From Thermoplasmata archaeon (lineage in GTDB: Archaea > Thermoplasmatota > E2 > DHVEG-1): 5,441 bases of DNA. Shown here in pieces: positions 1 through 5,182 of the stretch (its first letter is position 1; each line of letters opens with the position of its first letter). A program made the translations under genes and the position numbers. Below the pieces are notes generated by a model. It had not been told where the DNA came from. It was given only the letters and a program-made list of their open reading frames with translations, and did no database searches. The stretch is taken from positions 1 to 5,441 of the forward strand of contig QMTJ01000086.1 in NCBI GenBank assembly GCA_003651045.1, given 5' to 3'.

Positions 1-147
1 ATCAGGTTTAAACCTTTGAAACATTTTTTTAACATCTTCTTCCTTAGTTAAATCATAATCTCTAGAACCAACATAAACTGCATCTGGGTATATCTTCTGA
101 AGAGCATGCCCTACCAACCCTGTTCCACCTGTTACTAGAAGAACTAT
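1..147 (-). CDS. GDP-L-fucose synthase-like sugar-nucleotide epimerase/reductase, N-terminal fragment (cut by window edge)
   Basis: Only the first 49 codons are inside the window and the frame stays open to base 1. The visible part is a Rossmann-fold start: VTGGTGLVG, the GxxGxxG dinucleotide-binding loop (G7, G10, G13), then HALQKI, and a DLT segment near residues 32-34 followed by a helix ending FKPD. This spacing resembles GDP-L-fucose synthase (GDP-4-keto-6-deoxymannose 3,5-epimerase/4-reductase) and related heptose-modifying reductases of the short-chain dehydrogenase family. The catalytic Ser/Tyr/Lys lie beyond the edge, so substrate cannot be read. The frame has no ATG, GTG or TTG ahead of the binding loop. 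The family's usual start falls on an ATA at 147-145, seven bases behind an AGGGGTGA ribosome binding site; an in-frame TAG lies at 174-172. It follows gmhB by 85 nt on the same strand, so it probably acts on an activated heptose or deoxysugar. Family call good, exact function uncertain. Confidence 0.72.
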   Translation of the reverse strand, partial: MVLLVTGGTGLVGHALQKIYPDAVYVGSRDYDLTKEEDVKKMFQRFKPD

Positions 148-154
148 AACAAAC

Positions 155-162
155 TCACCCCT
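155..162 (-). promoter_or_regulatory. Ribosome binding site that decides the ATA start of the fucose-synthase-like gene
   Basis: Read on the minus strand, AGGGGTGA lies 7 nt before the ATA at 147-145. It is a strong Shine-Dalgarno match at normal spacing. A GTG overlaps it (159-157), but that frame hits a TAG after four codons. The spacing therefore supports initiation at the ATA, or at an original ATG that has changed. Confidence 0.55.
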
Positions 163-185
163 ACAAAGAATCTAATATCTTTTCT

Positions 186-214
186 AGTATATTTTGTAGC
201 AAGTAATAACTAAA
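186..214 (-). promoter_or_regulatory. Possible promoter for the fucose-synthase-like gene
   Basis: In the 85-nt gap after gmhB, the minus strand carries TATACT (191-186), a 5/6 match to the -10 consensus, with a poor -35 (TTTAGT, 214-209) 17 nt upstream. Transcription would begin about 30 nt before the ATA start. AT-rich sequence throws up such matches often, and the gene may simply be read through from gmhB. Confidence 0.2.
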
Positions 215-232
215 GATTTTTAAACTTCTCGA

Positions 233-808
233 TTAAAAGTAACTAACTTTTTTCTTATCAATATATATTATCCATTTGACCCCCTTATAAAAACTATCAC
301 ATATGTAATCAGGTTTCACAGGGGACATCTTCATTTCATCTCTCACTTTTTCCCAGTTCTCTGGTATAAGAACAGTTTTCAAACCCATTCTATATCCTGC
401 TTCAACATCAAGCATTCTATCTCCAATCATATAAGACCTCTGAAGATCAATATCAAGATCCTCTACGGCCTTTTCTATTAAGCCTGTATTTGGTTTACGG
501 CAATCACAGTTGTCATTAGGGTGATGTGGACAATAATAAATACCATCAACATCAGCTCCTTTTTTCATCAATTCCTTCCTCATCTTTTGATGAATTCCCT
601 CCAGAATTTTTTCAGTAAAATAACCCCTCGCTATCCCAGATTGATTTGTAACAACAATAACCTTAAAACCATTATCTCTCAAAACCTTAATACCCTCGGC
701 TACACCAGGATACATCTGAAAATCATCTGGGTTATCAAGATACTCAACATTAACATTAATAGTACCATCTCTATCAATAAACACAGCTTTATTACCCATA
801 ATCTTCAT
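233..808 (-). CDS. gmhB: D-glycero-D-manno-heptose 1,7-bisphosphate 7-phosphatase (HAD family)
   Basis: This cytoplasmic HAD-superfamily phosphatase removes the C7 phosphate of heptose 1,7-bisphosphate in the pathway to ADP- or GDP-activated heptose. At 191 aa it has the family length. Motif I is DRDGT (12-16, nucleophile D12 and acid/base D14), motif II is TNQSG (54-58), and the zinc-binding loop carries C93, H95, C101 and C103 followed by RKP (104-106). Motif IV is GDR with D130 and a further Asp at D134. The zinc loop is short, with five residues between H95 and C101, fewer than in E. coli GmhB. The ATG overlaps the gmhA stop as ATGA, which implies translational coupling; a second ATG three codons in is possible but its spacing from the upstream GGAG is poorer. 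Histidinol-phosphate phosphatases share the motifs, but the adjacent gmhA makes the heptose role much more likely. Whether it prefers the alpha or beta anomer cannot be read. Confidence 0.93.
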   Translation of the reverse strand: MKIMGNKAVFIDRDGTINVNVEYLDNPDDFQMYPGVAEGIKVLRDNGFKVIVVTNQSGIARGYFTEKILEGIHQKMRKELMKKGADVDGIYYCPHHPNDNCDCRKPNTGLIEKAVEDLDIDLQRSYMIGDRMLDVEAGYRMGLKTVLIPENWEKVRDEMKMSPVKPDYICDSFYKGVKWIIYIDKKKVSYF

Positions 809-1521
809 TTTTCTCCAAACAAAGTTTTTTCAACAAGATCACAAATTATATGACCTATCATGATATGAGCCTCCTGAATCCTTGGGGTATCCCTTGATGG
901 CACGTCAACTAAATAATCAACAACATCTTCTATTTTACTAATATTTTCTCCTGTAAACGCTACATTAATAGTTCCTTTTTTCTTACCGAACTTTAAAGCT
1001 TTAATAACATTAGCAGATGTTCCACTAGTAGTAATGCCTATTAGAACATCTCCTTCTTCAGCAAATGCCTCGACCTGCCGTTCAAATACATTATCAAAAT
1101 TAAAATCATTAGAAACAGCTGTAAGAATTGATGTATTGGTAGTTAGAGCGAGAGAGGGAATGGCAGGTCTTTTCGCCATGTGAAACCTACTAACAAGTTC
1201 ACAAGCCAAATGCTGGGCATCAGCCGCGCTACCACCATTCCCAAACCAGATAGTTTTTTTACCTTGTTGATATGCTTCAATAATCTTTTTTACAACTTTA
1301 CTGATAACATCAATATTATCCTCAATAATTTTCTCTTTAATTGTTATACTTTTTTTTATTCTTTTTTTTATCTCTATATTAAAGTTATGATCATCATTGG
1401 TATCTCTAACCACTTTTTCAACACCCTTTTTGATAATGCTATCAGAGAATTTAGTATATTTATTTTTTGCTACCAAAATCACTTCTCTTAGAAAAATCGG
1501 TAGACGATTTAGTTTCTTCAT
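805..1521 (-). CDS. gmhA: Sedoheptulose-7-phosphate isomerase (phosphoheptose isomerase, SIS domain)
   Basis: GmhA converts sedoheptulose 7-phosphate to D-glycero-D-manno-heptose 7-phosphate, the first committed step of heptose activation, in the cytoplasm. The SIS fold is complete: the phosphate-binding GNGGSAADAQH (94-104), catalytic E108 four residues after H104, the TSGTSAN loop (165-171), and Q216 and H224 in the RIQEAHIMIGH segment, all matching the E. coli active-site layout. The protein is 238 aa against about 190-200 for typical GmhA; the extra length is a Lys-rich N-terminal stretch of about 40 residues. The ATG at 1521 has no clear ribosome binding site. A GTG at 1413-1411 (V37), with AAGGGTG 8 nt upstream, would give a normal 202-aa protein and may be the true start. 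Two A8 runs on the coding strand encode residues 51-58. Its stop overlaps gmhB by 4 nt. Function is secure, the start is not. Confidence 0.93.
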   Translation of the reverse strand: MKKLNRLPIFLREVILVAKNKYTKFSDSIIKKGVEKVVRDTNDDHNFNIEIKKRIKKSITIKEKIIEDNIDVISKVVKKIIEAYQQGKKTIWFGNGGSAADAQHLACELVSRFHMAKRPAIPSLALTTNTSILTAVSNDFNFDNVFERQVEAFAEEGDVLIGITTSGTSANVIKALKFGKKKGTINVAFTGENISKIEDVVDYLVDVPSRDTPRIQEAHIMIGHIICDLVEKTLFGEK

Positions 1522-1571
1522 ATATATGCTGAACCGTCAACTTTATCTTCCAGAAGAAAATAATTTCGGAA

Positions 1572-1580
1572 AATATACCA
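1572..1580 (-). promoter_or_regulatory. Possible extended -10 promoter element for gmhA
   Basis: The minus strand reads TGGTATATT, an extended -10 (TGn plus TATATT, 5/6 to consensus). No good -35 lies 17 nt upstream, which extended -10 promoters tolerate. Transcription would start near 1565, about 45 nt before the ATG at 1521. Confidence 0.28.
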
Positions 1581-1656
1581 ACTGTTTAATTATTATGGAA
1601 ATATTTACATATCAAAAAGAGATTAATTTAGCAGAGAAACAACCATAAATTTGACA

Positions 1657-1662
1657 GAGGAG
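1657..1662 (+). promoter_or_regulatory. Ribosome binding site that sets the rfbF start
   Basis: GAGGAG ends 9 nt before the ATG at 1672. This argues against the in-frame TTG at 1651, which would place the site inside the coding region and add seven residues ahead of the conserved start of the family. Confidence 0.75.
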
Positions 1663-1671
1663 TTACAAAAT

Positions 1672-2451
1672 ATGAAAGTTGTTTTACTTTGTGGAGGAAG
1701 AGGCACGCGTTTGCGAGAAGAAACAGAATATCGTCCTAAGCCTATGGTAGAGATTGGAGGTAGACCTGTTCTCTGGCATATAATGAAAATTTATGCGCAT
1801 TATGGTTTTAAAGATTTTATTATCTGCCTAGGGTATAAAGGAAACATGATCAAACAATATTTTTTAAACTATGAGGCGATGAATAACGATTTCACGGTTG
1901 TGCTGGGGAGACGCAGCAATATAGAGTTTCATAATAATCACACAGAAATAGGTTGGCGTGTTACACTTGCGGACACCGGCGAGGAAGCACAGACAGGGGC
2001 TCGTGTGAAAAAAATAGAGAAATATATTGATGGAGATTTATTCATGTTGACTTATGGTGACGGTGTAGCAGATATAAATATCAAAAAACTTGTTGAATAT
2101 CATAGATCACATGGTAAAATAGGAACTGTGACTGGGGTTCATCCTTCATCTAGGTTTGGTGAGTTGGTAATAAAAGATAACAAGATTTTGGTGTTTAATG
2201 AGAAACCTCAAGTTAAAGAGGGGTTAATCAATGGTGGTTTTTTTGTCTTTAATAAAAAATTTTTTAAATATTTAAAAGAGGATGATAACTGTTATTTAGA
2301 AAAAGAACCGTTGGAGAACTTAGCGGCGGATGGGGAATTAATGGTTTATCCTCATGAGGGGTTCTGGCAGTGTGTGGATACTTATAGAGAGTTAGAGTTA
2401 TTGAATAATTTGTGGAATTCATCTGATCCGCCGTGGAAGGTTTGGGATTGA
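1672..2451 (+). CDS. rfbF: Glucose-1-phosphate cytidylyltransferase (CDP-glucose pyrophosphorylase)
   Basis: RfbF joins CTP and alpha-D-glucose 1-phosphate to make CDP-glucose, the entry step to CDP-linked 3,6-dideoxy and branched deoxysugars of O-antigens. The 259-aa product matches Salmonella RfbF (257 aa) in length and motifs along the whole chain: GGRGTRL (8-14) for nucleotide binding, RPKPMVEIGG (22-31), ILWHIMK-like LWHIMK, the metal-binding YGDG (128-131, D130), NEKP (176-179), INGGFFVF (187-194), and FWQ with a following Asp near 231-236. The usual LAGG is LCGG here. The ATG at 1672 is chosen because GAGGAG precedes it and because the protein then begins MKVVLLCGG, as in the family; a TTG at 1651 would extend it by seven residues. 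It is first in a tight plus-strand operon, 12 nt ahead of rfbG, which uses its product. Confidence 0.95.
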   Translation: MKVVLLCGGRGTRLREETEYRPKPMVEIGGRPVLWHIMKIYAHYGFKDFIICLGYKGNMIKQYFLNYEAMNNDFTVVLGRRSNIEFHNNHTEIGWRVTLADTGEEAQTGARVKKIEKYIDGDLFMLTYGDGVADINIKKLVEYHRSHGKIGTVTGVHPSSRFGELVIKDNKILVFNEKPQVKEGLINGGFFVFNKKFFKYLKEDDNCYLEKEPLENLAADGELMVYPHEGFWQCVDTYRELELLNNLWNSSDPPWKVWD

Positions 2452-2463
2452 TGGAGGAAAAAA

Positions 2464-3450
2464 ATGGCGGATGTTTTTTGGCAAAATCGGAATGTTTTTG
2501 TTACAGGTTGTACCGGGCTACTTGGGTCTTGGCTTACTAAAGCATTGGTTGAGAAAGGTGCAAATGTTACAGGATTGATTAGAGATATCGTACCTAGATC
2601 TAATCTAAACTGGTCTGGATTTGGAGATAAAATTAATGTTGTGAGAGGAGAGGTAGAAGATTATTTTCTTTTAGAAAGGGCATTGAATGAATATGAAATT
2701 GATACGGTTTTTCATTTAGCAGCACAGACTATCGTTACTATTGCAAATAGAAACCCTTTATCTACTTTTGAGTCAAATATTAAGGGTACATGGAATGTGT
2801 TGGAGGCTTGTCGGAGATCCCCGCTAATTAAAAGGATAGTGGTTGCATCCAGTGATAAGGCATATGGTGATCAAGACAAGTTACCTTACACTGAAGATAC
2901 ACCCTTGGAGGGTAAACACCCATATGATGTTTCTAAGAGTTGTGCTGATTTGTTGTGCAGAACTTACTTTGAGACATATAAACTCCCTGTTTGTGTTACG
3001 CGTTGTGGTAACTTTTATGGTGGTGGTGATTTGAATTTTAATAGGATAATACCTGGTACGATTCGTTCTGTGTTGTATGAAGAGGCACCAGTTATAAGAA
3101 GTGACGGGTCGCTTGTTAGAGATTATTTGTATATTGAGGATGGAGTTGAAGCGTATCTGGTATTGGCTGAGAAGATGGAGGATTTGGGTGTTCAGGGTGA
3201 AGCATTTAATTTTAGTAACGAGATTCAAATTACTGTTTTGGAATTAGTTGAAAAAATTTTGGATATTATGAAAAGTGATCTAAAGCCAAGGGTTTTAGGA
3301 GAAGCAACGAATGAAATAAAACATCAGTATTTATCTGCAAAAAAGGCGAGGAAGATATTAAAATGGAAGCCGAAATATACCCTAGAAGAGGGGTTGCAGA
3401 AAACTATAACATGGTATAAAAACTTCTTCGGTTTTTCCGAATTGAGATAA
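2464..3450 (+). CDS. rfbG: CDP-glucose 4,6-dehydratase (short-chain dehydrogenase family)
   Basis: This NAD-dependent enzyme is expected to convert CDP-glucose to CDP-4-keto-6-deoxyglucose, the branch-point intermediate for CDP-deoxysugars. The Rossmann loop is VTGCTGLLG (13-21). The catalytic set is S130-D131-K132 plus Y154 and K158 (YDVSK). The Asp-Lys pair is typical of CDP-glucose dehydratases, whereas dTDP-glucose dehydratases carry Asp-Glu. The N-terminal FWQ..NVFVTG and the CGNFYGGGD segment (181-189) also match RfbG. At 328 aa it is shorter than enteric RfbG (about 357-360), mainly through shortened loops and C-terminus; the core is intact. The C-terminus ends in a WKPKY...TITWY motif that recurs in the gene at 4213. 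The start is clear: GGAGG lies six bases before the ATG, 12 nt after rfbF. The position behind rfbF makes CDP-glucose the likely substrate. Confidence 0.87.
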   Translation: MADVFWQNRNVFVTGCTGLLGSWLTKALVEKGANVTGLIRDIVPRSNLNWSGFGDKINVVRGEVEDYFLLERALNEYEIDTVFHLAAQTIVTIANRNPLSTFESNIKGTWNVLEACRRSPLIKRIVVASSDKAYGDQDKLPYTEDTPLEGKHPYDVSKSCADLLCRTYFETYKLPVCVTRCGNFYGGGDLNFNRIIPGTIRSVLYEEAPVIRSDGSLVRDYLYIEDGVEAYLVLAEKMEDLGVQGEAFNFSNEIQITVLELVEKILDIMKSDLKPRVLGEATNEIKHQYLSAKKARKILKWKPKYTLEEGLQKTITWYKNFFGFSELR

Positions 3451-3467
3451 TGGTGGAATAAAACAAG

Positions 3468-4211
3468 ATGAAAATAAGATTCCTTGGCACTAATGGATGG
3501 TATGATACTGAGACTGGAAATACTGTATGTACACTTTTAGAAACAGATAATTATTTTATCATTCTTGATGCAGGTAATGGTTTACATAAAATGGACCAAT
3601 GTATTACTAGTAAAAAACCGATTTATATTTTTCTAAGTCATTTTCATCTTGATCATATTGTTGGTTTACATATCTTGAATAAATTTAACTTTGATCAGAA
3701 GGTTAATATTTATGGCCAAATTGGTACAAAAGACCTCCTTGGGAAAATAATAAATGAGCCATATACAGTTTCATTTGATAAACTATCTTTTAAAGTAAAA
3801 ATTTATGAACTCTCAGAGGGTGTGCATAATATACCATTTTTGGTTAAATGTTTGTTTTTATATCATTCTTCTGAATGTCTGGGTTTTAGATTCGAGATAG
3901 ATAACAAAATAATTACTTATTGTTCTGATACTGGGGTATGCAAAAACATTGTAAACTTAGCAAAAAATGCTGATATATTTATTACAGAAGCCTCACTTAA
4001 GGTTGGACAGCATGATGATAGTTGGCCACATTTAAGCCCAACTGATGCTGCTGAGCTCGCCAAAAAAGCTAACGTTAAAACTTTAATATTGACACATTTT
4101 AATGCTGATTTATATCGGAGTTTAAAAGATAGGGAAGAGGCAAGATTGTATGCTAAGAAAATATTTGACAATGTGATCGTGGCTAATGATAATTTACAAA
4201 TAGAGGTATAA
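3468..4211 (+). CDS. Metallo-beta-lactamase-fold hydrolase, RNase Z-like
   Basis: The 247-aa protein is a complete metallo-beta-lactamase-fold enzyme. It starts KIRFLGTNGW, has the di-metal motif H58-F-H60-L-D62-H63, a further likely ligand H133 (LYHSS), the bridging Asp D154 (SDTG), H188 in PHLSP and the last His H210 (LTHF). This is the RNase Z/arylsulfatase-like arrangement. No signal peptide or membrane segment is seen, so it should be cytoplasmic. True RNase Z carries an exosite arm for tRNA; I cannot see a clear one here. It sits 17 nt after rfbG (GGTGGA 10 nt before its ATG) and 1 nt before the next sugar gene, so it is co-transcribed and probably co-translated with CDP-sugar enzymes. 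A role in making or recycling the sugar intermediate is more likely than tRNA processing, but the substrate is unknown. Base composition is more AT-rich than rfbF and rfbG. Confidence 0.85.
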   Translation: MKIRFLGTNGWYDTETGNTVCTLLETDNYFIILDAGNGLHKMDQCITSKKPIYIFLSHFHLDHIVGLHILNKFNFDQKVNIYGQIGTKDLLGKIINEPYTVSFDKLSFKVKIYELSEGVHNIPFLVKCLFLYHSSECLGFRFEIDNKIITYCSDTGVCKNIVNLAKNADIFITEASLKVGQHDDSWPHLSPTDAAELAKKANVKTLILTHFNADLYRSLKDREEARLYAKKIFDNVIVANDNLQIEV

Positions 4212-4212
4212 T

Positions 4213-5169
4213 ATGGCAAATTCAAAAACTATGTTAATAACAGGAGCTACCGGTTTTATAGGTTCTTGTCTCATTCATAAACTTGTTGATACTAATGTTT
4301 ATGATATCCATATAATTAAAAGAAAACAATCCAACATATGGCGTATTAAAAATATTCTTGATTATGTTTCAATACATGATGTCGATATAATTGATTACAC
4401 TAAACTTAGAAAAGTAATTAAAAGTGTTAAACCAGATTTAATATTCCACACAGCAACTTATGGTGGTTATCCATTCCAAAAAGATATTAATAAAATTATT
4501 CAAACCAACATTATTGGAACTATAAATTTAGTAAACGTTTGTGCGGAAGTTGGGTTTGATGCCTTTATTAATACAGGTAGCTCATCTGAATATGGTTTAA
4601 AAGATAAACCTATACAGGAGACAGATTTACCAGAACCAATCAGTGAATATGGTGTAGCGAAAGAGGCAGCTACGTTATTCTGCCAAGCAAAGGCCAAAAA
4701 AGAGAGATTACCTATAGTGACACTAAGGCTTTTTTCTCCTTATGGGTACTATGAAGAACCCACACGTCTGATTCCATCAGTGATAAAATCCTGTCTGTTG
4801 AATAAAAATCCAAAGGTTTCTTCACCTCACTCTGTTAGAGATTTTATATTTGTTGAAGATGTTGTAAATGCGTATATAAAAGCAATCAATTTTTCTAGTA
4901 GCTCTGGAGAAGTATTCAATATTGGATACGGTCAACAGCACTCAGTGGGTTATGTAGTAAACAAAATTATTAGACTAACAGGTGATAAAGTTAAACCAGA
5001 ATGGGGAAGTATACCAAAACGTTCAAATGAGCCTACTTCCTGGCAGGCTGATATTTCTAAAGCAAAAGACATCCTGCATTGGAAACCAAAATACAGTATA
5101 GAACATGGATTAAAAAAAACTATAGAATGGTTCGAAAAGAATATTAGTTTATATACTCAACGTGAATAG
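4213..5169 (+). CDS. NAD-dependent sugar-nucleotide epimerase/reductase, likely acting on a CDP-deoxysugar
   Basis: A 318-aa extended short-chain dehydrogenase. It shows the Rossmann loop ITGATGFIG (9-17), GSSSEYG (122-128) with probable catalytic S123, and Y146-G-V-A-K150. The later RDFIFVEDVVNAY (209-221) resembles the matching stretch of CDP-abequose synthase (RfbJ). Lacking the Asp-Lys or Asp-Glu pair of 4,6-dehydratases, it should be an epimerase or 4-ketoreductase rather than a second dehydratase. Its place after rfbF and rfbG suggests it reduces or epimerises CDP-4-keto-6-deoxyglucose or a product made from it. The ATG follows the upstream stop by one base with GAGGT five bases before it, so translation is probably coupled; M7 is a weaker alternative start. 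The C-terminus repeats the WKPKY...TIEWF pattern of the rfbG product. The family is certain; substrate and product are not. Confidence 0.82.
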   Translation: MANSKTMLITGATGFIGSCLIHKLVDTNVYDIHIIKRKQSNIWRIKNILDYVSIHDVDIIDYTKLRKVIKSVKPDLIFHTATYGGYPFQKDINKIIQTNIIGTINLVNVCAEVGFDAFINTGSSSEYGLKDKPIQETDLPEPISEYGVAKEAATLFCQAKAKKERLPIVTLRLFSPYGYYEEPTRLIPSVIKSCLLNKNPKVSSPHSVRDFIFVEDVVNAYIKAINFSSSSGEVFNIGYGQQHSVGYVVNKIIRLTGDKVKPEWGSIPKRSNEPTSWQADISKAKDILHWKPKYSIEHGLKKTIEWFEKNISLYTQRE

Positions 5170-5173
5170 GGGG
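5168..5173 (+). promoter_or_regulatory. Ribosome binding site that sets the transketolase start
   Basis: AGGGGG overlaps the stop codon of the upstream epimerase/reductase gene and ends 9 nt before the ATG at 5183. It makes that ATG a better start than the in-frame GTG at 5162. Confidence 0.7.
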
Positions 5174-5182
5174 AAAAGAGTT

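Larger units (their letters stand above)
1522..1671. promoter_or_regulatory. Divergent intergenic region between the heptose block and the CDP-sugar operon
   Basis: The two blocks diverge here, so both promoters are expected within about 150 bp. The region is very AT-rich. The best minus-strand candidate is listed separately. On the plus strand there is a TTTACA (1604-1609) without a convincing -10 at proper spacing, and a TATTAT (1591-1596) with only a poor -35. I see no strong inverted repeat that would mark an operator, and no RNA gene. Confidence 0.4.

Noticed and set aside
148..232. Terminator between gmhB and the fucose-synthase-like gene
   Set aside because: Only 5-bp AT-only inverted repeats are present, with no GC-rich stem followed by a T run.
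521..853. Plus-strand open frame opposite gmhB and the end of gmhA
   Set aside because: It is antisense to two clearly conserved genes, has low-complexity Asn/Ile-rich content, and shows no recognisable domain.
1180..1648. Two plus-strand open frames opposite the start of gmhA
   Set aside because: They are rich in Phe, Asn and Ile as expected for the complement of a Lys-rich gene, and neither has a ribosome binding site or known motif.
1651..1656. TTGACA, a perfect -35 consensus
   Set aside because: No -10 element follows at 16-18 nt; the site lies just ahead of the rfbF ribosome binding site and start, so transcription would begin inside the gene.
1651..1671. TTG start seven codons upstream of the chosen rfbF ATG
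   Set aside because: These codons contain the GAGGAG ribosome binding site for the ATG, and the family starts at that ATG.
2843..3228. Small open frames on both strands inside rfbG
   Set aside because: The rfbG frame is conserved throughout, and these are out-of-frame shadows.
3917..4225. Minus-strand open frame across the end of the MBL gene
   Set aside because: It is antisense to the conserved metal-binding C-terminal half of the hydrolase and has no ribosome binding site or recognisable product.
4500..4697. Minus-strand open frame inside the epimerase/reductase gene
   Set aside because: It overlaps the catalytic Ser and Tyr-Lys region of the real gene and looks like nothing known.
5162..5182. 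GTG start for the transketolase overlapping the previous gene
   Set aside because: The AGGGGG ribosome binding site falls inside this stretch and points to the ATG at 5183.
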